From Parathalassolituus penaei (lineage in GTDB: Bacteria; Pseudomonadota; Gammaproteobacteria; Pseudomonadales; Oceanobacteraceae), in NCBI RefSeq assembly GCF_026626885.1, contig NZ_JAPNOA010000026.1:124001-188000 (forward strand): DNA of 64,000 nucleotides, written 5' to 3'. Made by a program: the position numbers and the translations under genes. The first letter of the stretch is position 1. The number at the start of each line of letters is the position of its first letter. Below are positions 45,262 to 55,134 of this stretch, piece by piece. The notes under the pieces were generated by a model. It saw only the letters and a list, made by a program, of their open reading frames with translations, was not told the origin of the DNA and ran no database searches.

Positions 45262-48200
45262 TTATTGTTCTTCTCGCCAGTAATTACGGTAAAGAGTCGC
45301 ATTACCATCCTCGGTGCAAATAGTTTCAGCACCAATTGTTATAACCTGGCCATTCGGACATGTTCTGCCGGTACCGCCACCTGACTCCGAGCCAACGTCA
45401 GTAATTGCACCCTCAATAATCAGCACCGGGCTTGGAGGTATGCCAGGCTGTTGCAGATTTACAGACTGCAATGTGGGGGGTACTTTTTTGATCTCTCCGC
45501 TATCGCTGCTTTCGTAATATCCCCCTTTCAGAACATATGTCCGAGCGTTGCCAATGTCAGGCTCGCAGCCTGTTTGCTTTTCATCCGGATCTGATGGCCG
45601 ATAAGTGCTGAAATAACTGTAGCCACTGACTGTAATCGAGTCGGATAGCGCTTTTTCCCCTTCATCAGGTAGCGTGTAAAACAATCCATTGCGAATCTGA
45701 CTGGCAGATGCACTGGAGAAACTGCTGTAGTTGGCCAGACTTGAACGCGTCAGGGTTTTGTAGCTGGTCGGGGCGTTAAGTGTATCGAAGTCATTGATGA
45801 GATACAGACGATCCGTTGCGTGATTGTTCAGAGGGTGAGCTCGATATCCAGATCCGATAGCAATCTGGTAGCGCTCTTGTTCATACAGCTTTCCGGTGGT
45901 TGTGTTGTAGTACAGCCCGGCTTTAGTCCAGCTGACATCAGGAGCTGTGAAGAAGCGTACGTTTTCACTTGAGGAGTTGTTTGCCCCCAAATCGGCGATA
46001 ATGCCGCCTTGTGCATAATTATTGGCATTGGAGCCGCCAATAAAATCGATACGCCATATGCGGCCGCCAACATCTGATGCATATAGCATGTCAACAAGAC
46101 CATCGCCATCCTTATCCACTGGCGCAACGTTTGCCGGAATAGCGCTGGTCATTCCGGTCAGGCGCAGGTTGGCATCGGCATTTGGTGAAGCCTTCCACAA
46201 TAGTGCGCCGGATGAAGGATCAATCATATAAATGGCATTGCCCATGCTTGACGCTGTGCGTACATCGTTGTTGTCCTCTGCTGCATCGTACCCACCACCA
46301 AACACGATGACCTCTTTTGCGGCCCCCCCCCACTCAACGGTGATGAGCTGCATTTTTGACCAGGTTTGCCCCAGCTCTGAGAATGAGCCGGTTCCGCCAT
46401 TGATTTGCCACAGGTATTTGGGATTGTTTCGATCGCTGACGTCGAGTGCATAATAGTTCCGGCCGCCTCTGCGCATACCGCTGTAGAGGTAGGCTTTTTC
46501 ACCATTATCTACGATTGAGTTGCCGTTGGAGTCCTGATGCCAGGCACTGATCTGACCATCCATGCCATATACCTTGCTGCTAGTGCCGCTGTAATACTCC
46601 GCCAGATTTGGTAAAAGTTCCTTGGGAATAAATGCAAAATGTTCATATGGGCTGTCAATATCGGTATTGAATGCGTGTAAGTAACCGCTATTGGTACCAA
46701 CAAAAAGCACGCTGTCGGGGATTTTTTCGCCGCTTGAACTGGTGGTGTAGCCGTAAGTCAATAATACCGGGCGACTATGCAGGGGATCTTCCATTTCACG
46801 TCGAGCGCTGGTGGTTGATCCCGACAGAACGTCGTAGCCAGCAGACCACTGCAGTAATTTCGTAAATTCAGCCGTTGTCAGGCTGGTGCCGAACAAGCTC
46901 TGGGTGAGATTGCTGTTGCTGGTACTGATGCGATTGACGCTGGCACTCAGCGAGGAGTTGCTTCCTAGCCAGGTTGCAATCATGCGGGAAGCAGGTGCAG
47001 TCAGGCGACGAGCAATACCTCCGCTGGCAACGGTTGAACCATCAGGTGCATCTTCTGCCAGAGTCCAGAAGCTGGTGGCGTTATCACCAAAAAAGCCGGT
47101 GGTGTCGTCAACTGCAAATGCATCGTTGACATCAAGAATTGTGCTGTTTTCTATGCGGTAGCGTTTGATATTGCCTTGCCAACGTGCCCCGTTGCTTGGA
47201 CGAAATACCGAGAAATACAGCTGATCGAGGTGCTCCATGCTGTTGAATGCGTTCACGGCTACCGCGGGAGCCGAGAAGGTGCCGGTAGTGCTGGAAATGT
47301 TGGCAAAGACTTTGGTAAGTGCTTCTTTTAATGTTTGAGCATCACTGCCATTGCCGGAAATTCCCCCGCCATACGTTGCCATGGCATCCAGGCGATTCTG
47401 TGCACTTCCCGAAATAAAGCCACCAATCGTATGAATGTAAATCGGCTGTGTGTTCTCCAATGATGTGGAGTTATCTGCATGGTAGTAGTACCACGCAAGT
47501 TCTTCCGCACAACCTCCGTCGCCACTGCATTTGGTAGAAAAGTTCGATGCGACCGGATAGGTGCTGGACGGCAGTGTTTTTACCAATGACTGAGTGATGC
47601 TATTAACGTCAGTATCGTAGTTCGGGTCTCCGTCTGTGAACAACACGATATGGTTGGTTTGGCACTCATCAACCATAGGGGAAATATATTTCCCGGAACC
47701 ATCGTGAGTGTCGTCAAGATTAAGATATTCAGTACAAACAGTTTGTACCTGATACTCAATTGTGTCGGCCGTTCCGGGAATAGGTACTGCAGTGTCGGCT
47801 GCAACATTGGCTGTATAAGTGCTTTCGGTCAGTCCATAGTAATAATTGAGCATGTAGCGGATGTTGTAAGACAAGGAAGACCAGGTCGTAAACTCTCCTG
47901 TCGTGGAATTTCGAACATAAGGATGAAACCACGAATCCAGTATAAACCACCAAGGAACACTGCCAGTGCCATAGTTGGATGAGGTGATACCATATGTCTG
48001 GGTCAGAGTTTTTCGAATGGATTTGTCCAGGCTTTTGTAGGAAATCCATTTCATGTTTCTGCTATTAAAAGTGTACGGAATGATCCACCAGTCATATTTC
48101 ACAACTTCCCACCACCATGGATACTGAGTAGCGGTGCCGGGAATCACCACGGGCACCACCGTATCTGTGGATGTGACACAGAGGTTGCTGTTGTCAGTGG

Positions 48201-48645
48201 TAGTGCTGCCGTAGCGCATATCATCCCCACGCAGAAAGGCACCTGCCTCATACAGGGCTTCTGTCATGGGTGTTGAGCCATTTGCAGTGTAGGAGTTTAA
48301 TACATCGCTGACTACGCTACGGGTAGATTCGGCATCAATTGACATCATCGGAGTGCTGAGACGCCCACCTTGATCATAATTAAAACGCAACAAGGCAATA
48401 TTGATATTGCTGGTGCTGTTGATTACCTCAATAGCTGCCTGGCGCACGATGGATAGTCGTGTTCCTTGACTGATATTGTTGCTGTCTTTTACGGTGGTAG
48501 ACATACTACCCGATGTGTCCATGACGAATACCACGTTTGGTGCAGTGGTATTGCTGCTGCTTACATAAATTTCAGTATCATCCGCACGAATAGATGCGCA
48601 CGATAACAAACCAAATGCAACTATTAAAAACCAGTAAATTCTCAT
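45262..48645 (-). CDS. pilY1: PilY1-like type IV pilus tip adhesin
   Basis: A 1127-residue exported protein. Signal peptide (MRIYWFLIVAFGLLSCASIRA), then a von Willebrand A domain with MIDAS residues in FVMDTSGSMS and a late TPMTEALYEAG, and a C-terminal PilY1 beta-propeller (about 620-1010) with a calcium loop DKDGDGLVD and a second DSNGNSIVDNG. PilY1 sits at the pilus tip and works in surface sensing and twitching. The start at 48645 follows GAGGG. No minor pilin genes are adjacent. A nine-G run lies in the coding strand (46323-46331), near residue 772. Confidence 0.9.
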   Translation of the reverse strand: MRIYWFLIVAFGLLSCASIRADDTEIYVSSSNTTAPNVVFVMDTSGSMSTTVKDSNNISQGTRLSIVRQAAIEVINSTSNINIALLRFNYDQGGRLSTPMMSIDAESTRSVVSDVLNSYTANGSTPMTEALYEAGAFLRGDDMRYGSTTTDNSNLCVTSTDTVVPVVIPGTATQYPWWWEVVKYDWWIIPYTFNSRNMKWISYKSLDKSIRKTLTQTYGITSSNYGTGSVPWWFILDSWFHPYVRNSTTGEFTTWSSLSYNIRYMLNYYYGLTESTYTANVAADTAVPIPGTADTIEYQVQTVCTEYLNLDDTHDGSGKYISPMVDECQTNHIVLFTDGDPNYDTDVNSITQSLVKTLPSSTYPVASNFSTKCSGDGGCAEELAWYYYHADNSTSLENTQPIYIHTIGGFISGSAQNRLDAMATYGGGISGNGSDAQTLKEALTKVFANISSTTGTFSAPAVAVNAFNSMEHLDQLYFSVFRPSNGARWQGNIKRYRIENSTILDVNDAFAVDDTTGFFGDNATSFWTLAEDAPDGSTVASGGIARRLTAPASRMIATWLGSNSSLSASVNRISTSNSNLTQSLFGTSLTTAEFTKLLQWSAGYDVLSGSTTSARREMEDPLHSRPVLLTYGYTTSSSGEKIPDSVLFVGTNSGYLHAFNTDIDSPYEHFAFIPKELLPNLAEYYSGTSSKVYGMDGQISAWHQDSNGNSIVDNGEKAYLYSGMRRGGRNYYALDVSDRNNPKYLWQINGGTGSFSELGQTWSKMQLITVEWGGAAKEVIVFGGGYDAAEDNNDVRTASSMGNAIYMIDPSSGALLWKASPNADANLRLTGMTSAIPANVAPVDKDGDGLVDMLYASDVGGRIWRIDFIGGSNANNYAQGGIIADLGANNSSSENVRFFTAPDVSWTKAGLYYNTTTGKLYEQERYQIAIGSGYRAHPLNNHATDRLYLINDFDTLNAPTSYKTLTRSSLANYSSFSSASASQIRNGLFYTLPDEGEKALSDSITVSGYSYFSTYRPSDPDEKQTGCEPDIGNARTYVLKGGYYESSDSGEIKKVPPTLQSVNLQQPGIPPSPVLIIEGAITDVGSESGGGTGRTCPNGQVITIGAETICTEDGNATLYRNYWREEQ

Positions 48646-48655
48646 GCATTTACCC

Positions 48656-49003
48656 TCAGTATGCACCGCTATGTCCGCCAAATCGGATGTAGGTAATGGC
48701 CTTCAGTTGGCGATCAATGCCCAGAAAGATGACCGGATAGGTGCGGCGCAAATACAGTTCGGTAGCGGTTTTGAGATCAATGGCTGTGTCCTGATCAAAC
48801 AATTCATAGCCACTACTCATGTGCAAGGCTGTGGTGTTGCAGTCACTGCAAAGGCGCACGTCAGCGCCATTGCTGGAAAATGCGATCATGTCGGTTGAGC
48901 GAATGTGGTATTCAGTGAAGCGCCCAAGGGTGGGTGACTCTGGCTCTGCATAGCAGGCAGATGACACAAAAATGGCTATCAGCAATTGACACAAAGGTTT
49001 CAT
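48656..49003 (-). CDS. Small exported protein upstream of pilY1
   Basis: About 115 residues from the ATG at 49003 with a clear signal peptide (KPLCQLLIAIFVSSACYA). The mature part has a cysteine pair, LCSDCNTT, and no family I recognise. The stop is 10 bases before the pilY1 start, so they form an operon. The close coupling suggests a periplasmic partner or chaperone of PilY1. Confidence 0.7.
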   Translation of the reverse strand: MKPLCQLLIAIFVSSACYAEPESPTLGRFTEYHIRSTDMIAFSSNGADVRLCSDCNTTALHMSSGYELFDQDTAIDLKTATELYLRRTYPVIFLGIDRQLKAITYIRFGGHSGAY

Positions 49004-49230
49004 TTGTCGTCTCCGGAGACTATTGAGGGTAGCCCTCTTCACGACAAATCCATGTCTCAGAGTTGATTCTCTGTCGGTATCTGAAGCGCTGCGGCATCGG
49101 TTGGTGACAGATCTGTTTACAGATTTCCTTGTCTTTAATAGTGCCGCTTTTGGTGGGTTTATGTAAACCTGATCACGTTTTTTTATGAAAAATTCACCTT
49201 CTGTTACTTGGGGAGCTATGAACTGCTCTT

Positions 49231-49411
49231 CACAGATCTCGACTCTGGCTCGTGCTTCGCCCTGCCCCCGCGCCCTTCGGGGCTTTCGGAAGGGTGATGA
49301 CTTTGTGTCGCAGGTTTTGACGTAGCCCAGGATTTAGGCAAACAAGGCCATCAAACCGGCTTCGTGATTCATCATCCCGATAAGCCAGAGCGGGCACCGA
49401 ATTATTCAGAG
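49231..49411 (-). repeat. Copy B of the inverted repeat flanking the pilY1 cassette
   Basis: Inverted relative to copy A at 44945-45152; the identical 25-base block is at 49349-49373. It lies in the 609-base gap 49004-49612 between the pilY1 operon and rapA, in which I see no gene. In the minus-strand reading frame both copies encode similar short peptides (NHEAGLM, and VIT followed by PK), so the element may derive from a gene fragment. Confidence 0.8.
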
Positions 49412-49612
49412 GGTTTCTTGTTGTTGTTCTGTCCTGCTTGTTTTTTGCTACTGCTGCGAGAGCCTCTGATGGGCGTCGGCTTCTCAAATGCTCCTGTAGT
49501 AATTAATGATCAAACATCTATTGCATCGAGTGATGCGACGTGGCCTGTAACGGCGGCTTGAGGTAGACTCCCGCCCCAAATTTGAATAGTCACAGTGGGC
49601 ACAGAAATAACT

Positions 49613-52360
49613 ATGTATGCGGTTGGCCAACGTTGGATCAGCGAGGCGGAAACGGATCTTGGCCTGGGACTGGTACAGAGCGTGGATTTTCGCTCGGTAA
49701 CCCTTTTCTTCCCGACCATCGACGATGTTCGTACCTATGCGCGCCAGAATGCGCCGCTGACCCGGGTCATTTTCAAGGTAGGTGACAAGGTTCCTCTGCA
49801 AGATGGTTCGATCGTTGAGATCGAAGCCGTGCAAGAGATCAAGGGTGTGGCGTTTTATCTGGCCAATGGCAAGCCGGTGCCGGAAATCCAGCTCAGCGGC
49901 AATATTCAGCTGAATCAGCCTTCCGACCGCCTGTTCTCCGGTCAGATTGATAACAACAACCTCTACGAACTGCGCCAGCTGTGCTTCCGCCAGACTACTC
50001 GCGTTCGCCAGCGTCCGTTCTACGGTTTGCTGGGTGGTCGTACCAGCCTGCTCCCTCACCAGTTGTACATTGCCTATCAGGTTACCCAGGATGCCATGCC
50101 GCGCGCCTTGCTGGCGGACGAAGTGGGCCTGGGTAAAACCATTGAAGCAGGCCTGATCCTGCACCGTCTGATTCTGCAGCAGCGTATTGCACGTGTGCTG
50201 GTGCTGGTTCCTGATCATCTGCTGCACCAGTGGCTGGTGGAAATGATTCGCCGCTTCAATCTGCGTTTCAGCCTGGTTCAGCAGGACGACATCGACGATG
50301 AGGTCGAACTGTTCGATCTTGGTCAGCTGTTCCTTTGTCCTATGTCTCTTGCTCGCAATCCAAAAGTGGCTGCTGCCATGAAGGCGCAGAACTGGGATGT
50401 GCTGGTGGTCGACGAAGCGCACCACCTCGAATGGAACGAAACCGAGCCGGATGCCGGTTATCAGCTGGTGGAAGCTCTGGCCGCTACCACGCCGGGTGTA
50501 CTGCTGCTGACCGCTACGCCGGAGCAGCTGGGTGTTGAAGGCCACTTCGCGCGCCTGCGTCTGCTGGATCCGCAGCGTTACTCCTCGCTGGAAAAATTCC
50601 TCGACGAACAGAGCAAGTATCAGCCAATTGCTGAGCTGGCTGGTGCCGTTGCGACAGGCGATCCGCTCACAGCCGAACAACAGGCTGCCATTAACGAGCT
50701 GATGCCAGATATGGCGGATGAGCATAACCATACTCGCCTGCTCGAAGCCCTGATCGATCGTCGCGGCCCTGGTCGTGTGATGTACCGTAACACCCGCCAT
50801 GGCGTGAGCGGCTTCCCTGCCCGTCTGCCGCTGATTCGTCAGCTGCCATGGCCTGAGCAGTACCAGAATATTTCCGGTGCGGATGCCCTGTATCCAGAAA
50901 AAGTCGCCACGGTTGAAAGCTGGGCTGAAGACGATCCACGCGTAGCCGCTCTGGCCGAATTGCTGCGTCAGACCGGCAAAGAAAAAGTGGTGCTGATCTG
51001 CCATCACGCGTCTACCGTGCTGGAACTGGAAAAACACCTGTGGGAAAAACACGGCATTCTGGTGGCGGTTTTCCACGAAAACATGGATCTGGTTGAGCGC
51101 GACCGCGCGGCTGCCTACTTCGCCGATCCGGAACAGGGCGCGCGCCTGCTGCTGTGTTCTGAAATCGGTAGTGAAGGCCGTAACTTCCAGTTTGCTCACC
51201 ATCTGGTGCTGTTCGACCTGCCGCTGAACTGTGATCTGATCGAGCAGCGTATTGGTCGTCTGGATCGTATTGGTCAGGCCGAAGAAATCCGTATCCACAT
51301 CATGGCGTTTGAAGCTCAGGCCAGTGGTCGCTGGGCTTCGTTGCTGAATGAAGGTCTGGATCTGTTTACTCACCCGAACCCGGCGGCACAACCGTTGCTG
51401 GAACGTCATCGTGGTGAAATCGAAGCGGCCATTTACGAAGGCACGGACAGTGCGTCCCTGCTGACAACGCTGGCCGCTGAACGTCAGGCACTCGAAGAGC
51501 AGCTCGAAAAAGGCCGCGACCGCCTGCTGGAGCTGCATTCCTGTCACCCGACCCGCGCTCGTCGTCTGGCCAAGGACATGACCATCACCCATATCGAAGA
51601 CGAAGCTGAGCTGAACGATTTTATCGAGCTGTTTGCTGACGCTTTTGGTCTGGACGTGGTTGATCTTGGTGGTGATTGCATCACCATCGCACCGGGTGAC
51701 CACATGCTGGTGCCGGAGATGCCACACCTGCCGGAAGACGGCTTTATGGCCACTACCCGTCGTGATGTAGCTCTGAGTCGTGATGACGTGCAGTTCCTGA
51801 GTTGGGAGCATCCGTTTATTGACCAGGCTCTGGAGCTGGTAACCAGCGGCCCTGCGGGTAACGCAGCGGTTGGTTATATCGAAGGTCATGATCACAAGAC
51901 TGGTGACTGCTTCCTGCAGATGCAGTTTGTGGCTACCTGTCCGGCACCAAAACACCTGCAAATCGAACGCTATCTGCCAGCGGATGCCATGCACCTGACC
52001 TTCACCCCGAAAGGTGAACTCAAGGTAAATGATCCGGAACTGACCGACTTTGTGTTGCCACTGAAAAAAGGCACTGCCAAAGGTCTGGTTGAGCAGAAGG
52101 TTGCCGAGATGAAGCCTCTGGTTCAGAAGCTTGAGAAAATGGGTAAAAACCAGCTCGAGAAAATGATCCAGCGTGCGACCGTCAAAGCCAACGAGTCGTT
52201 TGATCAGCGCATCCAGCGTCTGCAGGCCATGATTGAGCAGAACCCGAACCTGTCGCCAGTGCTGCTGGCCAACGTTGAACAGGAACGAGAGCAGGCTCTG
52301 GCGGCGATTGCCGAAGCGCATCTGGCAATGGACAGCGTCCGCCTGGTGTTCTGCGGCTGA
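49613..52360 (+). CDS. rapA: RNA polymerase-associated ATPase RapA
   Basis: A 915-residue Swi2/Snf2 protein that recycles RNA polymerase. N-terminal Tudor-like part (GQRWISEAETDLGLGLV), Walker A ADEVGLGKTIEAG, DEAH box VVDEAHHLEW, TATPEQLG, motif VI EQRIGRLDRIGQ, and a long C-terminal region. E. coli RapA has 968 residues. The ATG at 49613 aligns with the E. coli start; a GTG six codons upstream is open. A strong terminator follows. Confidence 0.94.
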   Translation: MYAVGQRWISEAETDLGLGLVQSVDFRSVTLFFPTIDDVRTYARQNAPLTRVIFKVGDKVPLQDGSIVEIEAVQEIKGVAFYLANGKPVPEIQLSGNIQLNQPSDRLFSGQIDNNNLYELRQLCFRQTTRVRQRPFYGLLGGRTSLLPHQLYIAYQVTQDAMPRALLADEVGLGKTIEAGLILHRLILQQRIARVLVLVPDHLLHQWLVEMIRRFNLRFSLVQQDDIDDEVELFDLGQLFLCPMSLARNPKVAAAMKAQNWDVLVVDEAHHLEWNETEPDAGYQLVEALAATTPGVLLLTATPEQLGVEGHFARLRLLDPQRYSSLEKFLDEQSKYQPIAELAGAVATGDPLTAEQQAAINELMPDMADEHNHTRLLEALIDRRGPGRVMYRNTRHGVSGFPARLPLIRQLPWPEQYQNISGADALYPEKVATVESWAEDDPRVAALAELLRQTGKEKVVLICHHASTVLELEKHLWEKHGILVAVFHENMDLVERDRAAAYFADPEQGARLLLCSEIGSEGRNFQFAHHLVLFDLPLNCDLIEQRIGRLDRIGQAEEIRIHIMAFEAQASGRWASLLNEGLDLFTHPNPAAQPLLERHRGEIEAAIYEGTDSASLLTTLAAERQALEEQLEKGRDRLLELHSCHPTRARRLAKDMTITHIEDEAELNDFIELFADAFGLDVVDLGGDCITIAPGDHMLVPEMPHLPEDGFMATTRRDVALSRDDVQFLSWEHPFIDQALELVTSGPAGNAAVGYIEGHDHKTGDCFLQMQFVATCPAPKHLQIERYLPADAMHLTFTPKGELKVNDPELTDFVLPLKKGTAKGLVEQKVAEMKPLVQKLEKMGKNQLEKMIQRATVKANESFDQRIQRLQAMIEQNPNLSPVLLANVEQEREQALAAIAEAHLAMDSVRLVFCG

Positions 52361-52430
52361 CGGATGTTGCGGGGTGTCAGCCCGACACTCCGCTCTCCCG
52401 CTGCTCAATGTTGCAAAAAATACTCGATAA

Positions 52431-52479
52431 AAGAAGGGGTTGGCGGATCAGACAGTTTCGCCAATCCCTTCTTTTTTTG
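52431..52479 (+). terminator. Intrinsic terminator after rapA
   Basis: A 15-bp stem AAGAAGGGGTTGGCG/CGCCAATCCCTTCTT with one G-T pair, 13-base loop, followed by a run of seven Ts. Confidence 0.9.
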
Positions 52480-52586
52480 TGGTCAATGTTGAGTCGGATA
52501 CCTGTCTGTCATCTGGCTTTGCTATACCATCCTGTGCATTCGTTTTGCAGGAATCATCCTGCACGCACTTGTCACAGGAGGATAAA

Positions 52587-53921
52587 GTGAGCTGGAGCGA
52601 TCTCTATCAAGAGAAAACCCTGTCGGGAAATCAGGTAATCGATCTGCTGGGAGATTGCCAGAATCTGATTCTGGGCATGGGGGTGGCGATGCCGCCCGAG
52701 CTGATTCGCACCATTGCGACTGCGTATCAACAGAACAATCTTCACCCTCTGAATATTTATTACATGCACGGCTCGCAGGCGCTGCAGGAGAATTTGCTAA
52801 CGCCAGAGCTGGCCGGACGCTTCACTCCGAGATGCCTGTTTCTGAGTGGGCATGATCGCAAAGCGGTTCAGCAAAATGGCAATTCGCGCTGGATTGAGTT
52901 TGTCCCTTCTGCCTTTCACCAGGTGGGTCGCCTGCTGACCCAGACCATTGAGCCGGACTGCTTTATGGTGACAGTGTCGCCGATGGACAAACACGGTTAT
53001 TTCAGCCTCGGCACCAATGCCGACTACGGCGCCACGGTTATCCGCAAGGCCCGCAAGGTGATTGTTGAAGTTAACCAGTTTATGCCGCGCACCTTTGGTG
53101 AATGTTCCGTGCATATTTCCGAGATCAGTGGCCTGATCGAAGCCAATACGCCGCTCAGTGAAGTGCCTGCGGCTGAAGCGTCGGAAGTCGACTGGGCGAT
53201 TGCTCGCCAGGTTGCTGAGCGCATTAACGATGGTGACACCCTGCAAATGGGGGTTGGCGGTGTGCCGAATGCCGTGCTGAGCCTGCTTGAGGGGCATCAA
53301 AATCTGGGGTTGCACTCTGAGCTGTTCTCGCCAGCCATGGCCGACCTGATTGGCAAGGGTGTGATTAATGGCCGTCTGAAGCGCTTGATGCAGCACAAGC
53401 ATGTATTCACGCTGGCGCTGGGTGATCGCGCTATGTTCGACTTTATGGATGACAACCCGTCAATTGTTGGTTATCCGGCTTCCTGGGTGAACAATCCGTC
53501 CATTATTCGCAAAAATCCGAATATGGTGTCGGTTAACTCGGCGATCGAAGTCGACATCACCGGCCAGATTAACGCCGAACAGATCAACGGCACGCCATTT
53601 TCTGGCACCGGTGGTCAACTCGACTTTGTTCGTGGCGCGTTTGGCTCCCCTGGCGGTCGCTCGTTTATCGCGCTGCATTCCACTGCCAAAGGCGGTGCGC
53701 TGAGTCGTATTGTGCCGCAGCTGACGGGTGGCGCTGTTACCGATACTCGTATGGATGCTCATCACATCGTGACGGAATTTGGCTGCGTTGATCTCAAAGG
53801 TCTGTCGATTCCGCAACGAGTGCATGCGCTGATCGGCCTGGCGCACCCGGCATTTCGCGAGATACTGACGGCCAAGGCGAGAGATATGGGTTACCTCTCG
53901 CACTATCAGCACTTCGACTGA
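52587..53921 (+). CDS. Acetyl-CoA hydrolase/transferase (4-hydroxybutyrate CoA-transferase-like)
   Basis: A 444-residue CoA-transferase. Family landmarks: LGMGVAMPPELI, GVGGVPNAVL, HSELFSPAM, and FSGTGGQLDFVRGAFGSPGG in the C-terminal domain. The substrate could be acetate, succinate or a hydroxy acid. The start is a GTG at 52587 preceded by CAGGAGG; the frame upstream to 52440 runs through the rapA terminator and is not used. Confidence 0.87.
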   Translation: MSWSDLYQEKTLSGNQVIDLLGDCQNLILGMGVAMPPELIRTIATAYQQNNLHPLNIYYMHGSQALQENLLTPELAGRFTPRCLFLSGHDRKAVQQNGNSRWIEFVPSAFHQVGRLLTQTIEPDCFMVTVSPMDKHGYFSLGTNADYGATVIRKARKVIVEVNQFMPRTFGECSVHISEISGLIEANTPLSEVPAAEASEVDWAIARQVAERINDGDTLQMGVGGVPNAVLSLLEGHQNLGLHSELFSPAMADLIGKGVINGRLKRLMQHKHVFTLALGDRAMFDFMDDNPSIVGYPASWVNNPSIIRKNPNMVSVNSAIEVDITGQINAEQINGTPFSGTGGQLDFVRGAFGSPGGRSFIALHSTAKGGALSRIVPQLTGGAVTDTRMDAHHIVTEFGCVDLKGLSIPQRVHALIGLAHPAFREILTAKARDMGYLSHYQHFD

Positions 53922-54935
53922 TTACCGACCCTGCTCACCACGAGAGGCCAGCTGGCGTAACAGCTGGTTCTCGTCACGCAACTGGGTTAGCAGCTGTTCC
54001 TGCAATGAGCGCTGCTGCTCTTCTGCCTGTTGTTGCAAGTGCCATTGCTGCTGTTCAAGCTGCTGGCGAATCCCCTGTTCTCTCTGCTCCTGCTCGGTCG
54101 CATCGGCCCGTTTTCGCAAGCTGTCCACCTCTGCTCTAAGGCTGCCAATTTCCAGCAGATTTGCGGCCAGTTGTTCTTCGATGCGGGCTTTAGCCAGTTG
54201 CTGTTGTTCCGATTGCTGCTGCCAGTGCTGACGCTGCTGGTCGAGGTCGTGGATACGACCCATCAGCTCGCTACGATCCTGATTGGCCTGCTGCAAGGCC
54301 GCTTGTTGCTGGTCGATCTGCCCTTGCAAAACCAGACGTTGCTGCTGATGGTCGGCACGTTCGCGCTGACGCTCTTCGGCGCTGCGAGTCTGGTAGAACT
54401 CAAAATGTTCACGAACGTTGCGGTTCTCCTGGCGCAGCTCGACGATGGTTGCGCCCTGCTCATCCTGGCGACGCTGGGCTTCCTGCAGTCGCACTTCCAG
54501 CTGTCCTGCTTGTAAACGGCTTTCTTCCAACGCTTGGCGCAACGCGATTTTTTCGTACTCGTCAGTACGAATGCGATTTTCCAGAGTTTCTTTTTGTTCG
54601 CCCAGCTGACGCAACTCATGCTGCATCTGATCGATCGACTGCTGCCACTGCTGGCGTTGCTGTTCGAATTCCTGTTCGGCCGCGATGACCTTCTGATCGG
54701 CAAGTACCTGCAGACGCTGATGAATGCTGCTGACGGCCTGTAGTAATTCGTCGGGCAGGCTGGTATCGGCACTGCCTTGCTCCTGACGCCAGCGCTTCAG
54801 TAATGGCGCGATGGTGCTTTTACTGCCAGTACCAAGCCTTTCACGAACCCGGTCTACAGTTGGCTCCAACCCTTCGCTGCGCAGTTCATCTGCTGCTGCA
54901 CTGACTTCCTGCCAGCCAATCCCAATACGCGCCAT
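53922..54935 (-). CDS. KfrA-like DNA-binding coiled-coil protein
   Basis: A 337-residue protein. Residues 5-55 form the KfrA_N helix-turn-helix (IGWQEVSAAADELRSEG, VRERLGTGSKSTIAPLLKRW), followed by about 270 residues of glutamine-rich coiled coil. Plasmid KfrA proteins bind DNA upstream of their own gene and help organise or segregate DNA. Divergent from a tyrosine recombinase across a palindrome. Its stop abuts the CoA-transferase stop. Confidence 0.88.
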   Translation of the reverse strand: MARIGIGWQEVSAAADELRSEGLEPTVDRVRERLGTGSKSTIAPLLKRWRQEQGSADTSLPDELLQAVSSIHQRLQVLADQKVIAAEQEFEQQRQQWQQSIDQMQHELRQLGEQKETLENRIRTDEYEKIALRQALEESRLQAGQLEVRLQEAQRRQDEQGATIVELRQENRNVREHFEFYQTRSAEERQRERADHQQQRLVLQGQIDQQQAALQQANQDRSELMGRIHDLDQQRQHWQQQSEQQQLAKARIEEQLAANLLEIGSLRAEVDSLRKRADATEQEQREQGIRQQLEQQQWHLQQQAEEQQRSLQEQLLTQLRDENQLLRQLASRGEQGR

Positions 54936-55030
54936 ACCTTGTTCCTCGCCAAGACAGATTTAATCGATATTACATAATACGTAATATAACGTTATTTTAT
55001 TAATCTTCAAATTTAAGTATCCAGGGTTAA

Positions 55031-55064
55031 ATAACCTGCGATAATGTTTGTTATCGCAGGTTAT
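55031..55064. repeat. Perfect 14-bp inverted repeat between kfrA-like and recombinase genes
   Basis: ATAACCTGCGATAA, 6-base spacer TGTTTG, TTATCGCAGGTTAT. It lies in the divergent intergenic region, 96 bases from the kfrA-like start and 70 bases before the preferred recombinase start. An AT-rich second symmetry, ATATTAC/GTAATAT, is at 54967-54987. Likely an operator; a recombination site is possible. Confidence 0.75.
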
Positions 55065-55134
55065 AAGGCTAGAATGAGCCTGTGAAATGTACCGGCGCGT
55101 TACAGTCGACCAGCCCGGACACACAGGAAAATCC

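Noticed and set aside
49231-49487. 85-codon minus-strand frame within repeat copy B
   Set aside because: Mostly the repeat itself; copy A carries only a similar short peptide and no good start, so a functional gene is not supported, though the similarity in frame is noted.
49484-52408. 974-codon minus-strand frame opposite rapA
   Set aside because: Shadow of rapA: high third-position GC keeps the antisense frame open. The RapA motifs on the plus strand decide it.
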